Below, piece by piece: positions 32,967 through 41,660 of a DNA stretch of 64,000 nt. The DNA is from Spirosoma sp. KCTC 42546 (lineage in GTDB: Bacteria; Bacteroidota; Bacteroidia; Cytophagales; Spirosomataceae), in NCBI RefSeq assembly GCF_006965485.1, contig NZ_CP041360.1, forward strand, positions 8,040,501 to 8,104,500. Reading direction: 5' to 3'. A program made the position numbers and the translations under genes. The number at the start of each line of letters is the position of its first letter. The stretch's first letter is position 1. The notes beneath the pieces were generated by a model that was not told the origin of the DNA, did no database searches, and saw only the letters and a program-made list of their open reading frames with translations.

Positions 32967-35300
32967 ATGAAACCGTTTTCCGAAGTAAACCCGGATCGCA
33001 AAAGTTGCCTTTTCTCTGTCTTTCTTCTTGCACTCATCTTCGTTTCCGTTAGTTGTAACAAGTCCTATAAAACGTCTTCCAGCAAAGACTTTACCCGAGT
33101 CGTACTGGATACAAATCCGTCTGTAGAGCCCTTATCGCCGGAAGCAAGTCTAAAAAAAATTCAATTACCGCCCGGATATCATATTGAACTGGTAGCCAGC
33201 GAGCCCATGATTCAGGAGCCGGTTGCACTGGCCTGGGATGGCAACGGCAGACTGTATGTAGCCGAGATGAATACCTACATGAAGGATGCCAGCGCTACCG
33301 GAGAATATGCGCCAACAAGCCGGATTAAACGGTTGGAGGATACGGATGGCGATGGCAAAATGGACAAATCGACCATCTTCATTGACAGCCTTGTTTTACC
33401 TCGCACCATTTTGCCCGTAGGTGATCAATTATTGGTGGGCATTACCAATGTTCAGCACATCTGGAGCTATCGGGATACTAACGGCGACGGAAAGGCCGAT
33501 GAGAAAAAAATAGTCTTTAAGAACGACGCCATCGACTCCCGAAATTTGGAACATCAGAATGGCGGGATGATTTGGAATCTGGATAACTGGATTTACCCCA
33601 CGCGTGATAACCTTCGGTATAAATACAGGAACGGAAAACTGCTGGCCGACACCCTCGTAGACAACATGATTGGCCAATGGGGCATGACGACCGACAATTA
33701 CGGTCGCTTATTTTACTCAGAAGCTGGCCCCGGATTACCGGCTGTGCAGATTCAGCAAAACCCGGCTTATGGGGCCCTGAACTTTGCCGATCAATATTCC
33801 GAAGATTTCACAAAGCCCTGGCCAATTATCGGAACTGTCGATGCGCAGGGCGGACGAGAAGCGTTACGACCCGAAGATAATACGCTGAACAAGTACACGT
33901 CGGGCTGTGGGCAATCTATTTTCCGGGGCGACCGCTTACCCGCGGATATGCAGGGCGATTATTTCATTCCAGAGCCTGTAGGGCGGATTATCAAACGTGG
34001 GAAAGTGAGCAACAAAAACGGGAAAATTTACATCGAAGATGCCTACAAACAGCAAGATTGGCTGGCATCGGCAGATATGAATTTCCGCCCCATCAATACG
34101 TATACGGGTCCCGATGGCTGTTTTTACATTGTGGATATGTACCACGGCATCATTCAGGAAAGCGAATGGACAAAGCCCGGTTCGTATTTAGGGGGGATCA
34201 TTCAGCAGAAAGGCTTGTACAAAAATCGGGGAATGGGCCGTATTTACCGCGTGGTGCACGATGACTTCAAGCGCGACACACGTAAGCCAAACATGCTCAA
34301 TGAATCGGCTAATCAGTTGGTTACCTACCTCGATCATCCCAACGGCTGGTGGCGCGACAATGCCCAATTATTGCTGATCATAAAGAACGACCAATCGGTT
34401 GTGCCGAGCTTAAAACAGATAGCCACTGGTGAAAAAGCATCGCTGGCGAAAGCACCTAGTCCATTAGCCCGTATTCATGCCTTATGGACGCTGGAAGGCT
34501 TAGATGCCATTGACAAACCAACCCTTTTTCGCGCATTTACCGACGCTGATCCACAAGTCAGAAAGACAGCCGTCTGGGTTAGTGAGTATTATCTAAAGAA
34601 AAAAGACCCGGAAGTAATCGAGAAACTGGCCTCCCTAAAAGCTGACCCAAGCGCCGATGTTCGCATCCAGTTGGCGTTATCACTTCGTAGCCATAAAACG
34701 CCCCAAACGCAGGCGCTCGTTAAAACGCTACTAGCCGAAAACCCAAAGAACGAACTCATGCAGTTCTCATTCACTACGTTTGCCGAGTCGCAGAAGATGC
34801 TCCAGGCCGAGCAGGAACGAACCCGCAACCTAAGCCCCGCCGACCGCGCATTGGTAACGCGAGGAGCCACGATTTTTAAACAACTCTGCGCTACCTGTCA
34901 TGGCCCCGATGGCAAAGGAATCGCGATGGGTGGCAAGCAAATGCCAGCTCCTCCTTTAGTCGGCTCGCCCCGCGTAAAAGGCGACAAAACCCTCCTGATG
35001 CAGTTGCTACTAAACGGTATGCGAGGTCCCGTTGATGGCAAGACCTACCCGGATATGATGCCCTCAATGGCCAGTAACGACGATAAATGGATTGCCTCAG
35101 TATTGAGCTACGTCCGAAACAGCAGCGAATTAGGTAATAAATCCTCCGTTGTTACGCCAGAAGAAGTTGCTTACACACGCGCCAATACGCCCGTTATTTC
35201 GGCGGGGATGACCCAGCAGGAACTGGAAATATTTAAGTTAGGCCGGGCCGAACGAACCAACTGGAGCAAACCTGAGGACAAGGATAAGTCTCATAAATAA
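32967..35300 (+). CDS. PVC-type lipoprotein: beta-propeller dehydrogenase domain, HEAT-like repeats and cytochrome c
   Basis: The 777-residue protein begins with a lipoprotein signal (FVSVSCNKS, lipid Cys near 31). Domain 1 (about 55-410) is a PQQ/soluble-glucose-dehydrogenase-like beta-propeller found in PVC-type proteins (YHIELVASEPMIQEPVALAWDGNGRLYVAEM), with two calcium-loop-like inserts (DTDGDGKMDK and DTNGDGKADE). A HEAT/armadillo-like helical region covers about 480-620. A class I cytochrome c domain (about 640-740) has haem motif CATCHG and an axial Met in GGKQMPAPPL or DMMPSM. It may oxidise a sugar or polyol and pass electrons onward. It heads a run with FGE-like and DUF1080 genes. 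Confidence 0.9.
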   Translation: MKPFSEVNPDRKSCLFSVFLLALIFVSVSCNKSYKTSSSKDFTRVVLDTNPSVEPLSPEASLKKIQLPPGYHIELVASEPMIQEPVALAWDGNGRLYVAEMNTYMKDASATGEYAPTSRIKRLEDTDGDGKMDKSTIFIDSLVLPRTILPVGDQLLVGITNVQHIWSYRDTNGDGKADEKKIVFKNDAIDSRNLEHQNGGMIWNLDNWIYPTRDNLRYKYRNGKLLADTLVDNMIGQWGMTTDNYGRLFYSEAGPGLPAVQIQQNPAYGALNFADQYSEDFTKPWPIIGTVDAQGGREALRPEDNTLNKYTSGCGQSIFRGDRLPADMQGDYFIPEPVGRIIKRGKVSNKNGKIYIEDAYKQQDWLASADMNFRPINTYTGPDGCFYIVDMYHGIIQESEWTKPGSYLGGIIQQKGLYKNRGMGRIYRVVHDDFKRDTRKPNMLNESANQLVTYLDHPNGWWRDNAQLLLIIKNDQSVVPSLKQIATGEKASLAKAPSPLARIHALWTLEGLDAIDKPTLFRAFTDADPQVRKTAVWVSEYYLKKKDPEVIEKLASLKADPSADVRIQLALSLRSHKTPQTQALVKTLLAENPKNELMQFSFTTFAESQKMLQAEQERTRNLSPADRALVTRGATIFKQLCATCHGPDGKGIAMGGKQMPAPPLVGSPRVKGDKTLLMQLLLNGMRGPVDGKTYPDMMPSMASNDDKWIASVLSYVRNSSELGNKSSVVTPEEVAYTRANTPVISAGMTQQELEIFKLGRAERTNWSKPEDKDKSHK

Positions 35301-35309
35301 TCGCTTGTC

Positions 35310-36155
35310 ATGAACCTGTCCTTCTTAAAAAAATTTCCGGGTTTTCTGCTCTTACTTGGCACGCACGCCCTATTTGCGCAGGAATCCACGTTTACGAATC
35401 GAATTGGAATGGAGTTCGTACTCATTCAGCCGGGGAGCATGATTGTTGGACGATTTCAGCCACCCTATCCGCACCAGCCTCAGCCAACAGAGGCATCTAA
35501 AAAGAGCGAGCCGGGCATGCCGTGGACTCAACAAGATTATCAACTCGCCGAAACATTGGTTAAGCAGGATGCACGGCCCGGCTTTACGGTCAAGATCAAT
35601 CGCCCATACTACATTGGCAAATTTGAGGTAACTCAGGCCCAATGGAAGCAGGTTATGGGCATGAACCCATCCGCTTTTCAGGGGAGCAAGGTTAAGGACG
35701 AGGCAGACCAGCATCCGGTTGAGCAGGTTTCCTGGCAGGATGTTCAGAAATTCCTGACGAAATTAAATGCACTGGATAAAGACAATCATTACCGGTTACC
35801 TACCGAATTCGAATGGGAGTATGCTGCTCGTGCAGGCGCACAGGATGATATTTCGTGGAAAGCCATTTGGGCATCGGCACAGATGGGATCAACAACGACT
35901 AGTAAGGTAGGCCAGAAAACGCCTAATGCCTGGGGACTTTACGATACGCTAGGCAACGTTTGGGAGTGGGTTCAGGATTATTACAACGAGAAACTCTTTG
36001 CCGACCCAACCGGCTCACCCCGCACAGGTAGCCAGCATGTGCTGAAAGGAGCCTCGTTTGTGGGCGATGTAAAAAATGCGACCTATATGACCCACGCAGC
36101 AGGTCCAGGCAACGGCTGGGATATTGGATTCCGGATCGTCATGGAAGTCAAGTAA
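35310..36155 (+). CDS. Formylglycine-generating-enzyme (SUMF1) family protein
   Basis: The 281-residue protein has a signal peptide (about 1-23) and an FGE-sulfatase domain covering most of the rest. Its hallmarks are YYIGKFEVTQAQWKQVMG, YRLPTEFEWEYAARAG, GLYDTLGNVWEWVQD and the C-terminal GFRIVME strand. The domain in most bacterial homologues is a C-type-lectin-like fold without sulfatase-activating activity, and I do not see the catalytic cysteine pair of true FGE. It begins 9 bases after the PVC-type gene and is followed 28 bases later by the DUF1080 gene, so the three are likely co-transcribed in carbohydrate use. Confidence 0.88.
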   Translation: MNLSFLKKFPGFLLLLGTHALFAQESTFTNRIGMEFVLIQPGSMIVGRFQPPYPHQPQPTEASKKSEPGMPWTQQDYQLAETLVKQDARPGFTVKINRPYYIGKFEVTQAQWKQVMGMNPSAFQGSKVKDEADQHPVEQVSWQDVQKFLTKLNALDKDNHYRLPTEFEWEYAARAGAQDDISWKAIWASAQMGSTTTSKVGQKTPNAWGLYDTLGNVWEWVQDYYNEKLFADPTGSPRTGSQHVLKGASFVGDVKNATYMTHAAGPGNGWDIGFRIVMEVK

Positions 36156-36183
36156 TCAACCCAACAACAAGATGGTCGTATCT

Positions 36184-36879
36184 ATGACTCGCAGGAAATT
36201 AATTAGCCTCCTCCTACTTACACTGATAGTAAGCACTGCCAATGCTCAGATTGGCAAAATCCCATCGGGCTTCACACCACTTTTCAACGGAAAAGACCTG
36301 AAAGGATGGCACACCAGCCGAACATCGCACCAGGGTACTACCGGTAATTTTTACGTAGAAAACGGCGTCATTACGCTAAAACAATACCCGTATGGGCAAG
36401 GTGGTGTTCTGCTAACCGATAAAAAATACGGCAATTTCGAATTGTACCTAGAAGCAAAAGTTGACTCGTTTTGCAACGGGGGCATCTTTATTCGCTCCAC
36501 CGAAAGTGGGGCCGCTTATCAAATAGAACTGGCTATGCCCGGAGGCTTAGGTGATCTGTTAGGTGAGCGGATGAATGTGAGTAAGGGCGCTCGTGCCGAA
36601 ACGATTGCTAAAGTCTGGAAACCCGGCGAATGGAATTCATTCCGTATCCGTATGGAAGGCGACATTCCCCATATTCGCTTATGGGTAAACGATCAATTTA
36701 TGTGGGACGTTACAGAACCCGTAAACGACTTTGTGGCGGGTGAAACAAAAGGCATGATTGGCCTTCAGGCGCACTGGTCAGCCGTGTATTCGGCGGCAGC
36801 GGAGTCTTTCAATATGGCCAATTCCTGGAAACCCGGTGCTGCCCACCGCTTCCGGAATATTGCCATTAAAGAATTGTAA
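36184..36879 (+). CDS. DUF1080 / 3-keto-disaccharide hydrolase domain protein
   Basis: The 231-residue protein begins MTRRKLISLLLLTLIVSTANA, a signal peptide, followed by one DUF1080 beta-sandwich (about 25-230). Markers are GFTPLFNGKDLKGWH, NFELYLEAKVDSFCNGGIFIRS and HIRLWVNDQFMWDVTEP. The domain is now linked to hydrolysis of 3-keto-disaccharides and 3-keto-glucosides. An upstream ATG at 36172 is also possible; TTG 36124 lies inside the previous gene and is rejected. It is the last gene of the PVC cytochrome/FGE run and ends at a 26-bp hairpin. It may act with periplasmic glycoside 3-dehydrogenase products. Confidence 0.9.
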   Translation: MTRRKLISLLLLTLIVSTANAQIGKIPSGFTPLFNGKDLKGWHTSRTSHQGTTGNFYVENGVITLKQYPYGQGGVLLTDKKYGNFELYLEAKVDSFCNGGIFIRSTESGAAYQIELAMPGGLGDLLGERMNVSKGARAETIAKVWKPGEWNSFRIRMEGDIPHIRLWVNDQFMWDVTEPVNDFVAGETKGMIGLQAHWSAVYSAAAESFNMANSWKPGAAHRFRNIAIKEL

Positions 36880-36945
36880 CGTGGCCCTCTGGTCCGCATA
36901 GCTATAGAATAGTCTTCAACTATGCGGACCAGAGGGCCACGTTAC
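36876..36945. terminator. Bidirectional hairpin with 26-bp perfect arms
   Basis: Arms 36876-36901 and 36920-36945 are perfectly complementary with an 18-base loop, between the convergent DUF1080 and phosphate transporter genes. The left arm includes the stop codon of the DUF1080 gene. Confidence 0.85.
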
Positions 36946-36949
36946 TTTA

Positions 36950-38371
36950 CTACAAAAGCCAGCGGAAGAAAATATAGAGGGTAAACGATAGCAATATCGA
37001 AACGGGTAGGGTAAGTACCCAGGCCAGAGCAATGTTCCGAACAGTAGAAGCCTGCAGGTTTTTAACCCCTTTACTGGCCACCATACTCCCGGCAATTCCA
37101 GATGACAAAACGTGTGTGGTACTAATTGGCAACTTCAACCAAGTGCCAACTCCAATCATTGTTGCAGCCACTAATTCGGCAGATGCACCCTGGGCGTAAG
37201 TCAGGTGCTGCTTACCAATTTTTTCACCCACCGTTACCACAATCCGGCGCCAGCCAATCATGGTACCCAGGCCTAATGAAAGCGCAATCATCAGGATAAC
37301 CCAGAACGGTGCATAGTCCGTAAACCGACGCAAACCACTTTCTTCACCAAGGCTTTTGTTCAAAGTCGCCATTTGGCTTGCACTTACGTTGGCACCTTCG
37401 TCGGCCGTAATTTTTTTCATATTGCTGTTAATCAACAGCAAATCCTTCCGGACATCCAGACGTTTTTCGTTCGGAATTTTCTTATCAACAAGTGCTCCGT
37501 TTATTAGCAGCTTTAATTCAGTCAGTTCAATACGGGTTTGTGCCAGCCGATCCCGGTTAATGGGCGAAAGCTGATTGGAATCCAGCACTGCAATGGTTTG
37601 CTCGATACCCGTGATGTTCGTCTGCATCAACCTTGGATCGAGGTCGGATTTAATGGCAAAGTGGTAAGGCACAATCCCAATCAGGATAAGCATAATCAAA
37701 CCAACCCCTTTCTGTCCATCATTACTACCGTGGAAAAAACTCACTAAAGAACAGGTAGCAATCAATACAGCCCGAATCCAGGTAGGTGGTTCGCTGTTTT
37801 TCTTAGGCTCTTTAAAAAGCTGTGCTTTCACGTCCTCGGCCACTAACCGGCGAAGTACAAACATCAATACGATGGCGAGACTGAAACCCAGCAATGGCGA
37901 TAGTAATAAGGCTTCGCCGGTTTCGATGGCTTTGTCCCAGTTAACAGCGGCTCCGGCTGTATTTTCAGGCAAGGTTGAGAAAGCAAGGCCAACGCCTAGG
38001 ATGGAACCAATGAGTGTATGCGAGCTTGAACTGGGAATACCAAAATACCACGTTCCTAAATTCCAGATAATAGCGCTCAGTAGCAAGGCCAGCACCATAG
38101 CCACGCTATGATACACGTTCTGATCAACCAGTAATTCAACAGGTAGCAGGTTTACAATACCCATTGCAACGCCAATACCACCCAGCAATACGCCAGTGAA
38201 ATTGCAAATACCGGACCAGACAACGGCAACAGTGGGTTTCAGCGAATTGGTATAAATGACGGTTGCTACAGCGTTGGCTGTATCATGGAAACCATTTACA
38301 AATTCAAAAGCACAAGCAGCAAATAAGCTGATGAAGAGGAGGATAAAAACATCCGTTTCTAATCCAAACAT
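36950..38371 (-). CDS. pit: Inorganic phosphate transporter, PiT family
   Basis: The 473-residue transporter has two PiT halves, each with the signature GANDVANA-like motif: GFHDTANAVATVIYTNSLKPT near the N-terminus, and a C-terminal GASAELVAATMIGVGTWLKLPISTTHVLSSGI. About ten membrane helices are visible. A soluble loop of about 120 residues lies between the halves (about 225-345). It moves phosphate, usually as a metal-phosphate or sodium complex, across the inner membrane. ATG 38371 begins MFGLETDVFILLF; the frame further upstream is spurious. It is monocistronic, with the 26-bp hairpin at its 3' end. Confidence 0.95.
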   Translation of the reverse strand: MFGLETDVFILLFISLFAACAFEFVNGFHDTANAVATVIYTNSLKPTVAVVWSGICNFTGVLLGGIGVAMGIVNLLPVELLVDQNVYHSVAMVLALLLSAIIWNLGTWYFGIPSSSSHTLIGSILGVGLAFSTLPENTAGAAVNWDKAIETGEALLLSPLLGFSLAIVLMFVLRRLVAEDVKAQLFKEPKKNSEPPTWIRAVLIATCSLVSFFHGSNDGQKGVGLIMLILIGIVPYHFAIKSDLDPRLMQTNITGIEQTIAVLDSNQLSPINRDRLAQTRIELTELKLLINGALVDKKIPNEKRLDVRKDLLLINSNMKKITADEGANVSASQMATLNKSLGEESGLRRFTDYAPFWVILMIALSLGLGTMIGWRRIVVTVGEKIGKQHLTYAQGASAELVAATMIGVGTWLKLPISTTHVLSSGIAGSMVASKGVKNLQASTVRNIALAWVLTLPVSILLSFTLYIFFRWLL

Positions 38372-38470
38372 GAGTGGGTGTCTTCTGTGTACAGGCAAAC
38401 AGTGGGTCCGTAAGCCAATGATTGCCACAAAAGTAAGACAAACTTAGGAGAGCAGTATTACCAAATTGTT

Positions 38471-38500
38471 AAGTAGAGCCGCAAGTAGGCAGCTCTACTT
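38471..38500 (-). terminator. Hairpin overlapping the rlmN stop codon
   Basis: AAGTAGAGC (38471-38479) and GCTCTACTT (38492-38500) form a 9-bp stem with a 12-base loop; the right arm contains the rlmN stop codon. No strong T-tract follows. Confidence 0.4.
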
Positions 38501-39556
38501 CTTCCCCGCTAGTTGACCACAGGCCGCATCAATATCTTTGCCACGACTCCGACGCACATTTACCGTTACGCCTTTAGTTTCTAAAAAGCCTGCGAATTTA
38601 TCTAGTGTCTGGGGATCGGTATTTTTAAAATTAGCCTCGGCAATCGGGTTGTATTCAATAATATTGATCTTAGCCGGAACGCGCTTTGTGAATTTCCAGA
38701 GTTCCTGGGCGTCCTGCAAGGTATCGTTGAAATTATAAAAGAGGATATACTCGAACGTAATACGGGTTCCCGTTTTCTTGTAGAAATAACCCAGTGCATC
38801 GCCCAAAGCCTCCAGCGTATTACTCTCGTTGATGGGCATAATCTGATCCCGCTTCTGATCATTGGCGGCATGGAGCGAAAGCGCAAGATTGAACTTCACG
38901 GCATCGTCGCCAAGTTGCCGAATCATTTTAGCAATACCCGCCGTTGACACCGTAATCCGCTTCGGCGACATACCCAATCCATCAGCCGACGTAATACGGT
39001 CCACGGATTCCAGTACGTTTTTATAATTCAATAGCGGCTCACCCATGCCCATGTACACAATGTTGGAGAGGGGAACATCGTAATTATCCTTCGCCTGCCG
39101 GTCGATGGCTACCACCTGGTCGTAGATTTCAGCAGCGTCGAGATTCCGCTTGCGATCCATGTAGCCCGTTGCGCAGAACTTACAGGTCAGCGAACAACCC
39201 ACCTGACTTGATACACAGGCAGTCATTCGGGCTGTCGGTCCGTCGTCACGGTCGTCATGGCGCAGCGATGGAATCAGAACGCCTTCTACCAGATTGCCAT
39301 CAAAAAGTCGAAATGAGGATTTAATCGTACCGTCGTTGCTGCGCTGCTGCTGATCGACAGTTAATGGACGAATCTCAAAGTTTGTATTCAGCAACTCGCG
39401 CGTTGGCAGCGACAGATTCGTCATCTGCTCAAACGAAAGTGCCGATTTTTTCCAAAGCCATTCATGGACCTGTTTGGCTCGGAACCCTTGTTCGCCGTTT
39501 TGAGTAAACCAGTCTTTTAACTGAACCGCAGTCAGTTTACGGATGTCTTGTTTCAT
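38495..39556 (-). CDS. rlmN: 23S rRNA (adenine(2503)-C(2))-methyltransferase RlmN
   Basis: The 353-residue radical-SAM enzyme methylates A2503 in 23S rRNA and A37 in some tRNAs. It shows the CxxxCxxC cluster in CSLTCKFCATG (about residues 121-131), the catalytic Cys near the end in DIDAACGQLA, and the usual YMGMGEPLLNY and AVSLHAAND-like motif (here LALSLHAANDQ). Length and motifs are normal. The stop codon lies in a hairpin. The upstream gap is a GAAAGAG-type repeat pair separating it from cvpA. Confidence 0.96.
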   Translation of the reverse strand: MKQDIRKLTAVQLKDWFTQNGEQGFRAKQVHEWLWKKSALSFEQMTNLSLPTRELLNTNFEIRPLTVDQQQRSNDGTIKSSFRLFDGNLVEGVLIPSLRHDDRDDGPTARMTACVSSQVGCSLTCKFCATGYMDRKRNLDAAEIYDQVVAIDRQAKDNYDVPLSNIVYMGMGEPLLNYKNVLESVDRITSADGLGMSPKRITVSTAGIAKMIRQLGDDAVKFNLALSLHAANDQKRDQIMPINESNTLEALGDALGYFYKKTGTRITFEYILFYNFNDTLQDAQELWKFTKRVPAKINIIEYNPIAEANFKNTDPQTLDKFAGFLETKGVTVNVRRSRGKDIDAACGQLAGKK

Positions 39557-39560
39557 GATT

Positions 39561-39637
39561 CAAAGAGCGAAAGAGTGAATAGCAAAAGAGCGAAAGCAGA
39601 AAAACCACTCTTTCACTCTTTTACTCTTTCGCTCTTT
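39561..39637. repeat. GAAAGAG-type short repeat pair, inverted, entering cvpA
   Basis: Left arm 39561-39597 is purine-rich, built from about 8-base units like AAGAGCGA. Right arm 39606-39637 is the approximate reverse complement and encodes the final residues (VKSERVKE) and stop of CvpA. Confidence 0.8.
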
Positions 39638-40161
39638 ACATTTTCTGCCCGCCATTTTTTTCCGGCTTCGAGCCCTTTCGGTACCCAAACGGCTGCTTTA
39701 TCCATCACTTTGGGCGCAATAGGCCGTATGTAAGGATACAAGAATGCCGTTTCTGCCTGGCGAGCGGGCATTTTTACGCCCATATGGCTTAACAACCAAA
39801 GGATAACACTAATTCCAAAGACCCATGTAAAAAGACCTACAGCGGCTCCTGCTACACTATCAAATGTTCCCAGTACAGAATACTTAAGCGACCGTCGGAT
39901 GGCCAACCCCATCTGATTGATCATCAATACAGTTGGGAAGAAGATCACCGAAAAGCCTAGCCATGGCAGGATTTTCCGGGCCAATTCGCGGCTGATGTAG
40001 GGACTGAGCAAGTCAATACCAAAAGCCAGAAATTTAAACCCGACAATCATGGCTACCACAAAGGCAATAACGGCTACGATCTCCACCAGGAGGCCTTTGC
40101 GATAGCCGTTAAAAACGCCCCAGGCAAGGGGGATGATCATGAGCAAGTCGAGGGTGTTCAA
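39613..40161 (-). CDS. CvpA family membrane protein
   Basis: The 182-residue protein has four hydrophobic helices of the CvpA (colicin V production) family. The start MNTLDLLMIIPLAWGVFNGYRKGLLVEIVA is diagnostic (about residues 1-30), followed by helices around 30-50, 65-85 and 105-125. The family is linked to membrane integrity and biofilm formation, with no known catalytic activity. The C-terminal tail VKSERVKE is encoded by the short-period DNA repeat, so the natural end may have been extended by repeat insertion. Confidence 0.88.
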   Translation of the reverse strand: MNTLDLLMIIPLAWGVFNGYRKGLLVEIVAVIAFVVAMIVGFKFLAFGIDLLSPYISRELARKILPWLGFSVIFFPTVLMINQMGLAIRRSLKYSVLGTFDSVAGAAVGLFTWVFGISVILWLLSHMGVKMPARQAETAFLYPYIRPIAPKVMDKAAVWVPKGLEAGKKWRAENVKSERVKE

Positions 40162-40170
40162 ATTTTTAAT

Positions 40171-40252
40171 GAGTGAATGAGTGAAAGAATGAAAGAGCGC
40201 AAAGAGCTTGCATCAGCAATCCGCTCTTTCACTCATTCTCTCTTTCGCTCAT
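40171..40252. repeat. GAAAGAG-type short repeat pair, inverted, between cvpA and yqeY
   Basis: Left arm 40171-40207 is purine-rich, with 8-base units GAGTGAAN. Right arm 40222-40252 is pyrimidine-rich and its approximate reverse complement. It spans most of the gap between the cvpA start and the yqeY stop. Confidence 0.8.
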
Positions 40253-40698
40253 TGTAACAATACCTTCACCATGGCCGAAATGGCTTTTCCATCAGTCTGG
40301 CCAGCTAGTTCTTTAGTTGCTACGCCCATTACTTTACCCATATCCGATGGCACGGAGGCACCAAGGCGGATAATGATAGCCTGTAGTTTTTCTTTCAGTT
40401 CGGATTCGGAAAGCTGCTTGGGCAGATACTGCTCAATAACCGCAATCTCCGCTTCTTCTACAGCCAGCAAATCAGGGCGATTCTGTTGGCGATAGATGTC
40501 GGCAGAGTCTTTCCGCTGCTTTACCGCTTTGGTCAGAATTTTAGTTTCGTCTTCGGGTTTTAGTTCGCCGGTTTGACCTTCTTTGGTTTCTTCGAGCAGG
40601 ATCATGGACTTCACGGCTCGTAACGCGCGAAGTTTGTCCTGATCTTTAGCCAGCATAGCCTGTTTTATATCGGCGTCAATTTGTGCTTTTAATGCCAT
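40249..40698 (-). CDS. yqeY: GatB/YqeY domain protein
   Basis: The 149-residue protein is a stand-alone YqeY-type tRNA-binding domain similar to the C-terminus of GatB. Markers are MALKAQIDADIKQAMLAKDQDKLRALRAVKSMI at the start (opening motif), EILTKAVKQRKDSADIYRQQNR and the C-terminal MGKVMGVATKELAGQTDGKAI. It is presumed to bind aminoacyl-tRNA; its exact role is not settled. ATG 40698 gives the family start; the 35 codons upstream translate the repeat-rich spacer and are rejected. The right repeat arm abuts its stop. Confidence 0.93.
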   Translation of the reverse strand: MALKAQIDADIKQAMLAKDQDKLRALRAVKSMILLEETKEGQTGELKPEDETKILTKAVKQRKDSADIYRQQNRPDLLAVEEAEIAVIEQYLPKQLSESELKEKLQAIIIRLGASVPSDMGKVMGVATKELAGQTDGKAISAMVKVLLQ

Positions 40699-40704
40699 TG
40701 TCGT

Positions 40705-40825
40705 AATGAATAATGTAGAATGTAAAATTGATAATGGTTTATTGGTCGTAGCACCATGAACCATCATCGGTTTGGCAAAGTTAAGAAACCAGTCATTGTT
40801 CATTGTACATTACTCATTTTTCATT
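40705..40825. repeat. ATGNANA-type repeat pair, inverted, upstream of pdxJ
   Basis: Left arm about 40705-40736 carries degenerate 7-base ATGNANA units. Right arm about 40792-40825 is the approximate reverse complement. The divergent promoters of yqeY and pdxJ must lie in or between the arms. It is the same family as 17157-17316. Confidence 0.75.
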
Positions 40826-40830
40826 AGCTG

Positions 40831-41559
40831 ATGACTCGTTTAAGCGTTAATATCAACAAAATTGCTACCATCCGGAATGCACGGGGTGGAAATAATCCAA
40901 ATCTGGTACAGGTGGCTCTCGACTGCGAACGGTTCGGAGCACAGGGCATTACGGTTCACCCCCGTCCCGATGAGCGGCATATCCGCTATCAGGACGTTCT
41001 GGATCTTCACGACGTTGTTACAACTGAATTCAATATTGAAGGAAATCCCGATGATCGGTTCATCGAACTGGTAAAGCGGGTGAAGCCTGCTCAGGTAACA
41101 CTCGTACCCGACGCTCCCGATGCCATTACCTCCAATGCCGGTTGGGATACCATTCGCCATGCCGATCACCTCCGTCAGTTAATTGACACCTTCAAAGCCG
41201 ATGGCATTCGCGTGTCTATTTTCGTTGATGCCGACGAACGTATGGTGGAAGGTGCCAAAGCCGTTGGTACCGACCGAATCGAGTTATATACAGAACCCTA
41301 CGCAACGCACTATGCCGAGAATCGAGAAGCTGCGGTGGCTCCGTTTGTTCGGGCGGCCAAACGAGCGAACGAACTAGGTCTGGGCCTGAACGCTGGCCAC
41401 GACCTGAGTTTAGAAAATCTGCGTTATTTCAACGAGCAAGTGCCTGGGCTGGAAGAAGTTTCCATTGGCCATGCGCTTATTTGCGATGCGCTTTACTTTG
41501 GATTAGAGAATACGATTCAGATGTATTTACGCTGTCTGAACCGGGATTACACTGATTAA
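40831..41559 (+). CDS. pdxJ: Pyridoxine 5'-phosphate synthase PdxJ
   Basis: The 242-residue TIM-barrel enzyme condenses 1-deoxyxylulose 5-phosphate with 3-amino-2-oxopropyl phosphate to give pyridoxine 5'-phosphate. It shows the expected [17 protein letters not shown] start, the [18 protein letters not shown] active-site region, [26 protein letters not shown] and the [21 protein letters not shown] end. The last codons (LNRDYTD-stop) lie in the second copy of the dispersed inverted-repeat element (41539-41625), so the C-terminus is repeat-derived. Length is normal. Confidence 0.96.
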   Translation: MTRLSVNINKIATIRNARGGNNPNLVQVALDCERFGAQGITVHPRPDERHIRYQDVLDLHDVVTTEFNIEGNPDDRFIELVKRVKPAQVTLVPDAPDAITSNAGWDTIRHADHLRQLIDTFKADGIRVSIFVDADERMVEGAKAVGTDRIELYTEPYATHYAENREAAVAPFVRAAKRANELGLGLNAGHDLSLENLRYFNEQVPGLEEVSIGHALICDALYFGLENTIQMYLRCLNRDYTD

Positions 41560-41625
41560 AGGATTTATCTGATTTTGCTTCCAACAGAAACGAATAAATA
41601 ACAAAATCCTGTAAATCTATAAATT
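41539..41625. repeat. Dispersed inverted-repeat element, copy 2
   Basis: The left end (CTGAACCGGGATT) is identical over 13 bases to the left arm at 16070, and the right end carries the reverse complement of CTACAGGATTTTG-like sequence. The pdxJ stop codon lies inside the element. Confidence 0.7.
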
Positions 41626-41660
41626 TGCTAACTATCGGCCGCGTCGGCGGTCCGACCAGA

